DNA of 64,000 bases from Paenibacillus sp. 1011MAR3C5 (GCF_003591485.1 NZ_QZCF01000002.1:744001-808000), one strand, 5' to 3'. Shown: positions 26,985 to 36,147, numbered from the stretch's first letter. The notes: generated from the letters alone by a model not told the origin. Made by a program: numbers and translations.

Positions 26985-27029
26985 TGGTATAATAGGCTGA
27001 GATGTGAGCTCACCCGTTAAAGGTGGGCT
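26985..27029 (+). promoter_or_regulatory. Extended -10 promoter with downstream hairpin
   Basis: TGGTATAAT (26985-26993) is a perfect extended -10. Fourteen bases on, AGCTCACC (27007-27014) pairs with GGTGGGCT (27022-27029) at the expected 5' end of the transcript. The HAD gene starts at 27094. The hairpin has no T-run, so it is more likely a 5' leader stem than a terminator. Confidence 0.45.
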
Positions 27030-27093
27030 ATTCGTACGAAAAAAAAGCAAGTTGTCCTATCCATCGTTTAACACATTAAAGGAGCTCATACCA

Positions 27094-27741
27094 ATGAAAT
27101 ATTCTACAATCCTATTCGATTTGGACGGTACGCTTACAGATCCCAAAATCGGCATTACAAAGTCAGTCCAGTATGCACTAGCTAAGTATGGCATTCATGA
27201 AGACAATCTAGACAAGCTGGAACCTTTTATTGGCCCTCCGCTGGTGCAATCCTTTATGGAGTTTTATTCGTTCACAGAACTGGAAGCCAAGCAGGCAGTG
27301 GACTACTATCGAGAATATTTTTCCGAGACAGGGATTTTCGAGAATGAACGATACGAGGGTATTATCGAATTGCTGGATGTGTTGGTGAGAGACGGACGTA
27401 CGCTGATCGTGGCGACATCGAAGCCGACAATATACGCCAAGCAAATTGCAGATCACTTTGAGCTGAGTCCTTATTTTGATCTGGTATGCGGCAGTAATCT
27501 CGATGGCACGATGACTGCTAAGGGAGAAATCATTCAATCCATTATGAATGAGAAGAAGCTGGATAGAAGACAAGTTGTGATGGTAGGAGACCGCAAACAC
27601 GATATTATAGGGGCGCAGCTTAATAAGATTGATTCTATTGGGGTTGGTTATGGGTACGGCTTGGAGGAAGAGTTGCGAGGGATTGGACCCACTTTCTATG
27701 TAGAGAGCGTAATTCAATTGCACAAGCTATTACTAGGTTGA
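27094..27741 (+). CDS. HAD hydrolase, phosphoglycolate-phosphatase-like
   Basis: The 215-aa protein shows TILFDLDGTLTDPKIG (motif I), VATSKP (II), a C1-cap helix region and GDRKHDIIGAQLN (IV). PFIGPPLVQSFMEFY is the cap signature of Gph/YjjG-like phosphatases. ATG 27094 follows AAAGGAGCTCATACCA. The in-frame reading upstream to GTG 27004 runs through the leader hairpin and is not used. Confidence 0.88.
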   Translation: MKYSTILFDLDGTLTDPKIGITKSVQYALAKYGIHEDNLDKLEPFIGPPLVQSFMEFYSFTELEAKQAVDYYREYFSETGIFENERYEGIIELLDVLVRDGRTLIVATSKPTIYAKQIADHFELSPYFDLVCGSNLDGTMTAKGEIIQSIMNEKKLDRRQVVMVGDRKHDIIGAQLNKIDSIGVGYGYGLEEELRGIGPTFYVESVIQLHKLLLG

Positions 27742-27874
27742 AAGGATCTACAATGAGTGAGCGTAATGAAGGAGATAGCCGGAAAATGATGGAAATTAAG
27801 ATCAAAACCGCTCATGGTGTTAGATGAAAATAAAGTATTAGACTGAAAAACTAAGAGATAAAGGAGATTTAATA

Positions 27875-28417
27875 ATGGCAAAAGTTATTATTCACGCAAC
27901 AACAACACTAGATGGATACATGGCCGACAAAGACGGTGGTATCGATTGGATGTTCGATTTTGAAGCTACGGACCAAGATTACGCAGTTGTCAATAAAGTC
28001 ATGGAGGAAATAGGCGCCGTAGTTGGTGGCGCCAACAAAACGAACACGATTGAAGAAGGGGAGATACCGTACGGTGGTATGTTGAAAATTCCAATATACC
28101 TCATGACCCACGAAGCCCATGAACCGGTTGAAAAAGATGGTATTACCTATAGTTTCGTCGTTAACGATATTAAGCAAGCCGTTGAGGCTGCCAAAGCAAG
28201 CGCTGGTGATAAAAGTGTCGCACTTTTGGGTGGAAGCATCTCCCGGCAATGCCTCAAACTTGGACTAGTGGATGAAATCGTATTAGATGTAGTACCCCTG
28301 CTGCTGGGCGACGGTATTTCATTATTTGGCGGGCTCGGAGAGCATATTAAGTTGGAGCGAATTGAAACATCGGCCTTTGCGAGTGAGACCCACCTACGGT
28401 ACCGGGTTGTAAAGTAA
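27875..28417 (+). CDS. Dihydrofolate reductase / RibD C-terminal family protein
   Basis: This 180-aa protein has the opening strand KVIIHATTTLDGYMADKDGG and the NADPH-binding stretch VALLGGSISRQCLKLGLVDE. The terminal strand region is IVLDVVPLLLGDGISLFGGL, as in COG0262 proteins. Such stand-alone proteins are NADPH-dependent reductases of unknown substrate. ATAAAGGAGATTTAATA precedes ATG 27875. Confidence 0.87.
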   Translation: MAKVIIHATTTLDGYMADKDGGIDWMFDFEATDQDYAVVNKVMEEIGAVVGGANKTNTIEEGEIPYGGMLKIPIYLMTHEAHEPVEKDGITYSFVVNDIKQAVEAAKASAGDKSVALLGGSISRQCLKLGLVDEIVLDVVPLLLGDGISLFGGLGEHIKLERIETSAFASETHLRYRVVK

Positions 28418-28544
28418 CGTTCTATATGGGTCAATTTGGTTGAATTGAAGAATGAGTCACGATAGGTTGGCTGGACTTCGACACATGAAAAGTACTTCGT
28501 ACAGTCTGCAATAATGAGATGTTTATATCATGTACTTACTACAA

Positions 28545-28574
28545 GGGGTGGTTATATAACCACTCCTTATTGTG
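28545..28574 (+). terminator. Terminator-like hairpin
   Basis: AGGGGTGG-TTATATAA-CCACTCCT (28545-28568) is a near-perfect stem, followed by TATTGT. It lies between the DHFR-family gene and the ABC operon. The remaining bases of this roughly 290-nt gap show no gene. Confidence 0.6.
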
Positions 28575-28708
28575 ATGGGCATTTCCTCAAATCGAACCTC
28601 GATCAGAGGTAAGGGAATGTCGTCTATTCGGATTCATGACAAATGTAACTACATGCAAATAATCGAATTTGACATACTTAAGAGACTTAAATCGAGAGGG
28701 TGATGGCG

Positions 28709-29650
28709 ATGACAATAGCTTCCATGCAGGGTGTTCTGAAACGATACGGCTCCTACGTAGCGCTTGATTATATTAATCTGGATATTCATAAGGGGGAGAT
28801 TGTAGGCCTGCTCGGACCCAACGGAGCAGGGAAAACGACATTGATTCAAACGCTAACCGGCATGCTTCCTTTTGAAAAGGGAGAGATTGCGTTATTCGGA
28901 CAGTCAAAAAATCCGTTCTCTCATGAAAATAAAGAGAAGATTGGTCTTGTTACTCAAGAGGTTGCGGTATTTGAAGAGTTGACTGCTAAGGAAAGCCTCC
29001 TGTTTTTTGCAGGCGTGTACGGGTTGAAAGGCAATGAGAAGAAGAAGAGAGTAGAGGAAGCACTTGACTTTGTAGGCCTCAGAGAACAAGCGAATAAAGT
29101 GCCTACCAAGTTTTCCGGAGGAATGAAACGGCGGCTGAATATTGCCTGTGCACTGACACATCGGCCCAAATTTCTAATTATGGATGAGCCTACAGTTGGT
29201 ATCGATCCGCAATCGAGAAATCATATTTTGGAATCGGTCAAAAAACTGCGGGACAACGGGACAACTATCCTGTACACCACACACTACATGGAAGAAGTGC
29301 AGGAAATCGCATCCCGTGTCGTTATTATGGATCAAGGACAAGTGATTCAAGAAGGAACCGTTCAACAGCTGATCAAGACCATTCAGCACGAGGAGAAGGT
29401 CAGCTTTGATGTCGCCGCTCCGGATCAAGTTCCAGTCAAATTGCTGGAGGGAATTATCGGCGTGCAGAAAGTTACAGTAACCGGAAGCCAAATTACGGTT
29501 ATATCCGCAGCCGGCGCAGGGAATCTTGATCGTGTGCTGTCCGTCGTCAAAGAACATTCGAGTGTGCTTGCCATACAAGCGGATAAACCGAATTTGGAGG
29601 ATGTTTTTCTTACATTGACGGGCAAGCAATTAAGAGACAAGGGGGAATAA
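28709..29650 (+). CDS. ABC-2 type exporter, ATP-binding subunit
   Basis: This 313-aa ATPase has GPNGAGKTT (about residues 36-44), the Q-loop VTQEVAVFEELT, the signature FSGGMKRRLNIA and Walker B FLIMDEPTVGIDP with a switch His in TTHYMEEV. A C-terminal regulatory part of about 90 residues follows, as in drug or lantibiotic exporters. ATG 28709 lies 7-8 nt after GAGAGGG; the longer GTG 28700 overlaps that site. The gene heads a tightly packed unit with two permeases, a kinase and a regulator. Confidence 0.9.
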   Translation: MTIASMQGVLKRYGSYVALDYINLDIHKGEIVGLLGPNGAGKTTLIQTLTGMLPFEKGEIALFGQSKNPFSHENKEKIGLVTQEVAVFEELTAKESLLFFAGVYGLKGNEKKKRVEEALDFVGLREQANKVPTKFSGGMKRRLNIACALTHRPKFLIMDEPTVGIDPQSRNHILESVKKLRDNGTTILYTTHYMEEVQEIASRVVIMDQGQVIQEGTVQQLIKTIQHEEKVSFDVAAPDQVPVKLLEGIIGVQKVTVTGSQITVISAAGAGNLDRVLSVVKEHSSVLAIQADKPNLEDVFLTLTGKQLRDKGE

Positions 29651-30384
29651 TGATGCGCGTGCTCTCGACCATTCCATTCACAATGCTGAGGCTGGCCCGC
29701 AACTATATTGTTCTCATCCTGTTGCTTCTAGTTCCGATCGTTCTCCTCACGTTTTTCTCATTGATACTGTCTGGGATGAAGACAGAAGACGGTACGCCTT
29801 ATTCCGATTACAATGCACTTACAATGGTGCTTGTCTTTCAGCTATTCGGCGGGACGACGGTTATGCATTTCATTCATATTGATTTGTTTACTGTTAATCG
29901 GATGAGAATGTTTGCTTTGCCCTTCAATAAAACGATGTATGCTTTTTCGATTATGATGTGCGGAACACTCTTCTCAGTCGTGCTTGGCATTCTGTTGATG
30001 ACATACTCCCAATTTGTTCTGGGCGTTGCATGGCATAGCTGGGGATGGGTCATCTACCTGATCTCATTAATGTCGCTATTATCCAGCATCGTATGTGTGA
30101 TCTTCGCCAGCCTCGTGAAAAACTACAAGCTTGCGGAACGATTAAGTGAAATTTATGGCGTTGGCTTTGTACTGCTGGCAGGACTGTTTTTTCCGATGCC
30201 GAAAAACGGTCTGTTTGACTTCCTCGGCTCCTATGGAAACCCGCTCACTTTGGCGATCAGGTCTGTAACAGACAGAAGCCGCGGCAACCTGTCGGAAGCC
30301 TGGTTTCAAGCCAATATACTATTGGCGGCAATCGTCATCTTATTCATCGTGATGCTGGTTGCAGGGAGGAGGCGAATGAGGTGA
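29650..30384 (+). CDS. ABC-2 type exporter permease subunit 1
   Basis: This 244-aa protein has about six TM helices, beginning with NYIVLILLLLVPIVLLTFFS. It has the ABC-2 profile but no ATPase motifs. The stop of the ATPase gene and this ATG share bases (TAATG), and ATG 29653 is an alternative. The length is close to the 246-aa permease YvfS of Bacillus subtilis, which sits in the comparable yvfRSTU arrangement. Confidence 0.82.
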   Translation: MMRVLSTIPFTMLRLARNYIVLILLLLVPIVLLTFFSLILSGMKTEDGTPYSDYNALTMVLVFQLFGGTTVMHFIHIDLFTVNRMRMFALPFNKTMYAFSIMMCGTLFSVVLGILLMTYSQFVLGVAWHSWGWVIYLISLMSLLSSIVCVIFASLVKNYKLAERLSEIYGVGFVLLAGLFFPMPKNGLFDFLGSYGNPLTLAIRSVTDRSRGNLSEAWFQANILLAAIVILFIVMLVAGRRRMR

Positions 30385-31067
30385 CCATCTTTTATTTTGC
30401 ATTAAAAAGAAGCTTCGGCAATCTTACGAATCTGATTTTTCTGAGTCTTACTCCTATTGTCTGTATTTTCTTCCCAGTTGGAGAATATTGGCCACTGCTT
30501 CCATACGGCTATCAATATTATGGCATTGTGATCCTGTTTGCTGCTATTCGGCTAACATCGCTTATCCTGGAGGACAGAGCAAAAGGGGTGATTAAGCGAT
30601 TATCGGTAGCTCCTATCAGTTACTTTCGTTACTTATCTCAAAATCTGCTGGCGTATTCCGTTATATTGATCATACAGTGTGCCATCGTGGTTGGCGGCGG
30701 CTTAATATGGGGGCAGGAGCTGTACCAGCCACTATCGCTGCTGATCTTGTATATCTCATTCAGTTTTACAGCATTGGCGCTTGCGTTAGCCTGGATTACC
30801 CTTTATCGTAATAAGGACAGCTCCTTTCTCGTTTATATGGCGCTTATCTTTCTTGTCGTAGTCATGGGAGGCGTGATGATTCCGCTGGAGATGTTCCCGG
30901 ACTTGCTAAAACGAGTTGCCGTGCTGTTGCCGACATTTTGGCTTTCTGAAGGCTTGAATTGGGTCGCAAACGGGGACGATGCTACTGATTTTTTACTCAT
31001 TAATGGTGTGTTATGGCTGTACACCCTCATATTTGTCGTCATTGGAAGCACAAGAAGGATGCAATAA
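30381..31067 (+). CDS. ABC-2 type exporter permease subunit 2
   Basis: This second permease of 228 aa has about six TM helices, including IFYFALKRSFGNLTNLIFLS and VYMALIFLVVVMGGVMIPLE. The terminal LLPTFWLSEGLNWVANGDD is a typical ABC-2 ending. GTG 30381 overlaps the previous stop as GTGA, so the two permeases should be made in equal amounts and may form a heterodimer. The direction of transport is inferred to be export. Confidence 0.82.
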   Translation: MTIFYFALKRSFGNLTNLIFLSLTPIVCIFFPVGEYWPLLPYGYQYYGIVILFAAIRLTSLILEDRAKGVIKRLSVAPISYFRYLSQNLLAYSVILIIQCAIVVGGGLIWGQELYQPLSLLILYISFSFTALALALAWITLYRNKDSSFLVYMALIFLVVVMGGVMIPLEMFPDLLKRVAVLLPTFWLSEGLNWVANGDDATDFLLINGVLWLYTLIFVVIGSTRRMQ

Positions 31068-31085
31068 GAACGAAGGGGGTGAAGG

Positions 31086-32168
31086 ATGGAATCATTCACA
31101 GAGCCCATGCGATTCGTCAATAGCTGGCGTATTCTTAATCTTGTCTTTCTCATTTTTTTGTGGGCCAAAGGCGAGTACGCTACATCTGTTTTCATTCTGA
31201 TCCTTCTGTTATTGTTTCTCATGAGCATACGCTGGCGATTCAAATTGCCGGTATGGAGCGTGATGTTGGATGCGGCAGTCTGTATTCTTTATTTGCCGTA
31301 TACCTCTATCGCTTATTTCGGTTTGTCGCTGCCTCTATTTGAATTAGCACTGCGCGGGAAGTGGCCCTTCGCTCTGCCATTCTTCATCATTTTGTTTGTT
31401 ACGCCAGCCTCTCCTGCATGGCTGTTCTGGTACTTTGTCCTGGCCTTATTTATGGGCCTCTTTTCTTATGCCTCCTTGCAAAACCTGCAGAAGTACAAGC
31501 AGGAAGCAGATGAGCAGCGCAAAGCCAGATATGAGCTGGAGCGGATAAAAACAGACTTGTTAGCAGCCAACCAGTCTGTATCTCAGCAAGCTGAGCTAAT
31601 GGAACGATTCCGTATGGCTCGGCAATTGCATGATCACTTAGGCCATGATTTGACTGGCGCAGCCCTTGCTCTGCAAGCGTATGAATATGTTCAAGAGCCT
31701 GAGGAAGCGCAAAAACTTCTGCAGGAGGTAAAACGCCGGCTGGAGCTCAGTACAAAAAGCTTAAGAGAAACCGTACATAACGCAACGCCAAGTGCCTTGA
31801 TTGGTGTCGAAAATTTGGAGTATGTGGCGCGCAACTTTTATCAAGTGGAGGTCCGGTTTGAGAAGTCAGGAGATTTGTTGCTCGTCCCCGCTTATCATTG
31901 GGGGCTGCTGGAAGCTTGCTTGAAGGAAGCGTTAACGAATGTCGCCCGTCACAGCGATGCAACAGGGGTGGAAGTGAAGGTCCAGGTTGCGGGATCAATC
32001 GTTCGGCTGCTTGTTCAAGATAACGGAACACTGCAGAAAAAGGAACAGACTGGAAGCGGCCTGAGAAGCCTGCAGATGAGGGCGCGTTCATTGGGCGGAA
32101 GCCTATCGATCAGCGCAAACAACGGATTTTTGCTTGTTTGTGTGCTGCCGCTACTAGAGAAAGGGTGA
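31086..32168 (+). CDS. NarL-type sensor histidine kinase (HisKA_3)
   Basis: The 360-aa protein has about five or six N-terminal TM helices within residues 15-130 and almost no extracytoplasmic domain. A coiled linker (about 133-175) follows, then the DHp motif ARQLHDHLGHDLTGAA with phospho-acceptor His182. The HATPase domain has EACLKEALTNVARHSDA (N box) and DNGT/GSGLRSLQMRARSLGG. Kinases of this kind often sense cell-envelope stress together with their ABC exporter. GAAGGGGGTGAAGG precedes ATG 31086. Confidence 0.9.
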   Translation: MESFTEPMRFVNSWRILNLVFLIFLWAKGEYATSVFILILLLLFLMSIRWRFKLPVWSVMLDAAVCILYLPYTSIAYFGLSLPLFELALRGKWPFALPFFIILFVTPASPAWLFWYFVLALFMGLFSYASLQNLQKYKQEADEQRKARYELERIKTDLLAANQSVSQQAELMERFRMARQLHDHLGHDLTGAALALQAYEYVQEPEEAQKLLQEVKRRLELSTKSLRETVHNATPSALIGVENLEYVARNFYQVEVRFEKSGDLLLVPAYHWGLLEACLKEALTNVARHSDATGVEVKVQVAGSIVRLLVQDNGTLQKKEQTGSGLRSLQMRARSLGGSLSISANNGFLLVCVLPLLEKG

Positions 32169-32172
32169 AGGG

Positions 32173-32790
32173 ATGAAGCTGCTAATCGTTGATGATGATC
32201 CGCTTGTTTGTCAAAGTCTCCAGCTGTTGCTTGGGAAAGAGGAAGATTTTGAAGTGATCGGTGTGGCGCTCAACGGTCAGGAAGCGATTCAATTGTGTCA
32301 CCTGCAGCCTGATGTCATCCTTATGGATATTCAGATGCCGATAATGGATGGGATAGAAAGTACGAAGATAATCAAGCAGCAATATCCGTTCATCCTTGTT
32401 ATGATGCTTACTACTTTCCAGGATGAACGAAATATTAGACTGGCATTACAAGCAGGGGCGGAAGGATATTTGCTCAAATCGTCTACGGTTGAAAAAATGG
32501 CGGAAAACATTCGAGCGATTACATCCGGAGCAACTGTTCTGAGTCCCGATGTGTTAAAGACGATCATGGAACCCAGCAGAGAAAGTCTGCAAGGGTTAAC
32601 GGAGCGGGAGTCCGATATTGTGGAGCTGGTATCGCAAGGTTTGTCCAACAAAGAAATTAGCGAGCAGCTATATTTGAGCGTGGGAACCGTACGCAATATG
32701 CTGACGATAATATTGGATAAGCTGGAGCTGCGCGATCGTACCCAACTGGCTATCTATTATTGGCAGAGGAAATCACAATTGGGGAAATGA
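32173..32790 (+). CDS. NarL/LuxR-type response regulator
   Basis: This 205-aa regulator has acidic residues DDDP at 7-10, the phospho-acceptor Asp52 in VILMDIQMPIMDG and the conserved Lys in GYLLKSSTVEK. The C-terminal LuxR helix-turn-helix is LTERESDIVELVSQGLSNKE followed by ISEQLYLSVGTVRNML. It begins 4 nt after the kinase stop. It probably activates the ABC operon; no operator was identified. Confidence 0.92.
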   Translation: MKLLIVDDDPLVCQSLQLLLGKEEDFEVIGVALNGQEAIQLCHLQPDVILMDIQMPIMDGIESTKIIKQQYPFILVMMLTTFQDERNIRLALQAGAEGYLLKSSTVEKMAENIRAITSGATVLSPDVLKTIMEPSRESLQGLTERESDIVELVSQGLSNKEISEQLYLSVGTVRNMLTIILDKLELRDRTQLAIYYWQRKSQLGK

Positions 32791-32850
32791 ATCCAAAACG
32801 AGGATGATGCAGATTGAATAATCATGCATATGTGACGGCCTTAATGAAAA

Positions 32851-32888
32851 GCTTCCACGCAACCGATTTCGGTGTGGGAAGCTTTTTT
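32851..32888. terminator. Bidirectional terminator
   Basis: GCTTCCACGCAACCG (32851-32865) pairs with CGGTGTGGGAAGC (to 32882). T-runs lie on both outer sides (TTTTTT at 32883-32888 and AAAA at 32847-32850), so it can serve the response-regulator operon and the converging minus-strand gene. Confidence 0.9.
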
Positions 32889-32893
32889 AGATG

Positions 32894-33854
32894 CTATTCA
32901 AGAAGCAGCGGTATGCTTGCTTGCATGGAATGCAGCAGATCAAATTTAATGATTTTGTCCGGGTTGTTTTTGTAGTATCCTTCAGCATCCATTGGTTTTA
33001 TTTTGGCGTGATATTCACCTTTGGCTACTTTCTTGCCCGTACTGTCCTTTTGGTCCCATGGAATGGTTGTTCGGATTGAACCATATCTCCATAGAATTTC
33101 ACCGGTAAATGGCTTAGTCGTTAGGGTGCGAAGAAGTTTGCCATTGCTATCTGTAATTTCAACACTGAGCGAAAGCGGCTGGGTCAAGATTACGGAATCT
33201 TCTTTGCCGATATGAATGACATTCACAACAATAGGAGTGGTTCCACCTAGTTTGCTTTGATAATTCGTATGATGGAGTGCAGGGTTTAGCGGATAACCAT
33301 AGAATCCGCCCGCACCAGTAACGGAACCTACATACCCTTGACTGTAAGACCAATCCGTTTTCTTCACCACATCAACCTTCAATGAATATTTATCCGGAGT
33401 TGCCATATATGGGAAGTACGTTCTGAAGTTGATGACATCCCCTTGTTTGAGCTGAGATATTGCCACATGATAAGGATCATAAGGCTCGACAGCGCTGCTA
33501 ACGCCTAAGGTATTGCCTTTGCTGTCTAGGATGGTTAGGACAATATCCCGGTCTTTAGGGATCGTCTTCTCGATCTTGACCGTACCTTTAATTTCAGGCA
33601 TATCGTCATCCAAGGCAAAACGAACATCCAGGTTGCCCAGTCTGACGTAACCATCCTTGTCCTTCAGTGCTAAATCACGATCATCTTCGTAGTATATATT
33701 CACCTGTGCCCAGTCGCTGCTGGTTGGCGCCGTATAGTAGACAGAAGCGCCCAATTCGTTGGAGAAAGAACGCAGCGGCACATACAGCAGCGGCAGCTGT
33801 GAAGACGAGAATCGCCATGCCGCAGATTAATCCCAACAGGAACTTTTTTGACAA
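32894..33854 (-). pseudogene. Copper-amine-oxidase-N-like stalk-domain secreted protein with disrupted N-terminus
   Basis: The main frame (32894-33781, 295 codons) begins with YVPLRSFSNELGASVYY, the end of a copper amine oxidase N-terminal stalk domain, and continues as a beta-rich exported-type protein with IPWDQKDSTGKKVAKGEYHA (FlgD/BsuPI-like). The same strand upstream encodes a good signal peptide starting at TTG 33854 after AGGGGAG: SKKFLLGLICGMAILVF. It is in another frame (offset 73 nt). The first stalk strands between the two are missing. A deletion with frameshift therefore separates export signal and mature protein. Confidence 0.7.
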
Positions 33855-34039
33855 TGCTCACTCCCCTTTAACGAATTCAAATATCCTTCTTTTGGTGTAT
33901 ACCCACTATGATTTGAAAAGTTGCGGGGGTGATCCAATTCATCCTTTTTACGAAAATAAATGGTTCATTATGCTGGAATATGATGGTACAATAGGGAACG
34001 GGAGATCCAATTGTCATGCGAGGTGAACGTATTTAACTT

Positions 34040-34477
34040 ATGACTTTTACAACGAAGCGACCGGTCGCATACTGGATGTTGTTGCTTATTCCATTCAATG
34101 TGATCATGATCATTTCCAATAAGTTGAAAGAGAGCAGCCTTGTTTTTGATCTGGTTATCTTGTTCTTCTTAATCGTATTGCTTGCCACGGTTCTATATTA
34201 TGTTATAAAAATGAAAAAACACAACGCAGTGTCGACCGTCGAGCTTACCTCGCAGTCCATTAGGATCGCCAGTCGGGAGTTTGCGATATCTGATATTGAA
34301 CGACTAACGATTACGAACTGCATGTTCAAATTGCAATTGAAAGGAAAGTGGATCTGGGTCGCTTATACCATCGATCCGCAGCATAGGGAAGACATTGCCC
34401 GCAAGCTAGCTGACTATTCCATAAGTCATGAGCTGGCGTTGGTCAATAGAGTAAAGCCTGACCGAACCTTTTCCTAA
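34040..34477 (+). CDS. Two-TM protein with PH-like domain
   Basis: This 145-aa protein has hydrophobic helices at about 11-26 and 36-57. A small soluble domain follows, with VELTSQSIRIASREFAISDI and MFKLQLKGKWIWVAYTI, reminiscent of bacterial PH-like membrane proteins. It resembles in layout the protein encoded at 39385. The function is unknown. ATG 34040 is the first start after an in-frame stop; GAGGTGAACG lies a rather long 13 nt upstream. Confidence 0.55.
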   Translation: MTFTTKRPVAYWMLLLIPFNVIMIISNKLKESSLVFDLVILFFLIVLLATVLYYVIKMKKHNAVSTVELTSQSIRIASREFAISDIERLTITNCMFKLQLKGKWIWVAYTIDPQHREDIARKLADYSISHELALVNRVKPDRTFS

Positions 34478-34493
34478 GTAACGGAGGAATTAT

Positions 34494-34790
34494 ATGATTT
34501 TCAATAAATCATTGGCCATAGAATCGCTCATTATTTCATTCCTCGTACTTGTTGTCGGAGTGATTTGGCAAGTGGGTCAGAGGATCATTCAAGGATATGC
34601 AGCAACGAAGAAGTTTGTCCCTGACATTGTCAAAAGTTATGAAACTACCGATTACTTGCAGCACAAAGTATCCTTCGGATACATACAGAGCTCTTTCGGA
34701 TGGCGAACGCTCCTCTTTATGATCGCAGGGTTTTTCGCTATCGCCCTTATCTACTATATGGTTAGATTGCTGACAAGCCGCATGTTATAG
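34494..34790 (+). CDS. Small two-TM membrane protein
   Basis: This 98-aa protein has a helix at about 8-27 (ESLIISFLVLVVGVIWQVG), a periplasm-like loop of about 35 residues (ATKKFVPDIVKSYETTDYLQ) and a second helix near 72-92. The family was not recognised. ACGGAGGAATTAT precedes ATG 34494. It follows the previous gene by 16 nt and probably shares its transcript. Confidence 0.6.
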   Translation: MIFNKSLAIESLIISFLVLVVGVIWQVGQRIIQGYAATKKFVPDIVKSYETTDYLQHKVSFGYIQSSFGWRTLLFMIAGFFAIALIYYMVRLLTSRML

Positions 34791-34800
34791 AGTAAAATCC

Positions 34801-34839
34801 CATAACCCGCCTTTGGTTAACTGCCACCGGTGGGTTATG
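34801..34839 (+). repeat. Perfect-stem hairpin upstream of a HAD gene
   Basis: CATAACCCGCC (34801-34811) pairs, with one G-U, with GGTGGGTTATG (34829-34839). There is no T-run, so termination is doubtful. Confidence 0.5.
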
Positions 34840-34884
34840 TTCATCCTGCAATCTTTGAGTTTAGAATGGATTTTGAGTGATTGG

Positions 34885-35601
34885 ATGTGTGAAGTAGTGA
34901 GGTACAAAGCTATATTTCTTGATTTTTATGGGACTTTAGTACATGAAGATGATGATATTTTGCCAGTCATCTACGAGAAGATTCAACAATCTGCATCCAT
35001 TCCTTGCAGTCAGCGAGAGATTGGCAGCTTCTGGTGGAAGAGCTTCTCGTCAATCTTCAGCAGCAGCTATGGCGACACCTTCCAAACCCAAAGATGGATT
35101 GGAATTGAATCGCTCAGGAAGACACTTGAACATTTTCAGTCTAGCGGGACTGCGGAAGAGCTCATACAGGTTCAATTTGACCACTGGAAAAGACCAATAC
35201 TCTATTCAGATACATTGTCTTTCTTGGAGCAGCTCCAGGGGATACCCCTGTACATTTTATCTAACATCGATACAAGCGATATCGCAGAGGCGGTTCGCTA
35301 TCATGGCATTCAAGTAGATGAGATATTAACTAGCGAGGATGTCCGTTCCTATAAGCCACGGCCGGAACTATTTCAGGAGGCAATTCGCCGAGTCAACTTG
35401 CAGCCTCATGAAGTGATCCACATCGGGGATTCAATCATTAGCGATGTAAGCGGCGCTCAACAACTAGGCATACAGGCAATTTGGCTAAATCGGCTGAACA
35501 AGCAACCACCTGACGGCTACCAACCGGACTATATAAGTTCGAATCTTGACGAGGTGCTCTCGATCCTGTATAAAAGCGGTATAGAGCGGGAATCGTTCTA
35601 A
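34885..35601 (+). CDS. HAD hydrolase, subfamily IA (YjjG-like)
   Basis: The 238-aa protein has motif I IFLDFYGTLVHEDDD, motif II ILSNID, motif III YKPRPELF and motif IV HIGDSIISDVSGAQQLG. DFYGT in motif I, with aromatic in place of the usual DxDGT pattern, is common in a HAD branch acting on nucleotides or sugar phosphates. ATG 34885 is chosen because upstream codons enter the preceding hairpin. No good ribosome binding site is seen for any candidate. Confidence 0.83.
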   Translation: MCEVVRYKAIFLDFYGTLVHEDDDILPVIYEKIQQSASIPCSQREIGSFWWKSFSSIFSSSYGDTFQTQRWIGIESLRKTLEHFQSSGTAEELIQVQFDHWKRPILYSDTLSFLEQLQGIPLYILSNIDTSDIAEAVRYHGIQVDEILTSEDVRSYKPRPELFQEAIRRVNLQPHEVIHIGDSIISDVSGAQQLGIQAIWLNRLNKQPPDGYQPDYISSNLDEVLSILYKSGIERESF

Positions 35602-35626
35602 ATTATTTTTTTTGAAGGAATGGTCG

Positions 35627-36130
35627 ATGTTGGAGCTTAGACAAATGGCAACTGCATTTCTTTTTCATAACGACAGTGTACTCATGATGAAGAAAGTAAA
35701 ACCAGCTTCTTCAACTGATGTGTTCTGGACAGGGCTTGGCGGACATCTTGAGCCTTATGAATGGAATAGCCCGAAGTCAGCTTGTCTTCGTGAGATATTC
35801 GAAGAGTCGGGTATTAAGGAACATGAGGTGGAAGGTCTTACATTAAGATATATTTTGCTGCGCATTAAAGAACATGAGATCAGGCAGCAGTTTGTTTATT
35901 TTGGGACGACCGAACAAACGAATTGGATAGAATCCGCTGAAGGCGAATTGCATTGGGTTCATCGAGACGAAGTATTACACCTTCAACTTTCAAGAATCAT
36001 TCATTACATGATTAAACATTACAATGATCATCCACATCATAAGGCAATCATGATCGGTACTATTGCAAGGGATACAACAGATGAACCGTTTATACAATGG
36101 GCAGAATTAACTGACCCTATCATTTTTTAA
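35627..36130 (+). CDS. Nudix hydrolase with extended Nudix box
   Basis: This 167-aa protein contains MATAFLFHNDSVLMMKKVK and GGHLEPYEWNSPKSACLREI followed by FEESGI. The Nudix box has nine residues instead of seven between the Glu and the REUxEExGU block, so it carries a two-residue insertion (WN). It probably hydrolyses a nucleoside diphosphate derivative. ATG 35627 follows GAAGGAATGGTCG; TTG 35612 lies before that site. Confidence 0.83.
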   Translation: MLELRQMATAFLFHNDSVLMMKKVKPASSTDVFWTGLGGHLEPYEWNSPKSACLREIFEESGIKEHEVEGLTLRYILLRIKEHEIRQQFVYFGTTEQTNWIESAEGELHWVHRDEVLHLQLSRIIHYMIKHYNDHPHHKAIMIGTIARDTTDEPFIQWAELTDPIIF

Positions 36131-36147
36131 TTAAGGAGCGATAGAGG

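Noticed and set aside
27753..27827. 24-aa frame between the HAD and DHFR-like genes
   Set aside because: Too short and without a clear ribosome binding site.
33667..34026. 119-aa + strand frame across the stalk-gene start
   Set aside because: Covers the signal peptide and ribosome binding site of the minus-strand gene. No coding character.
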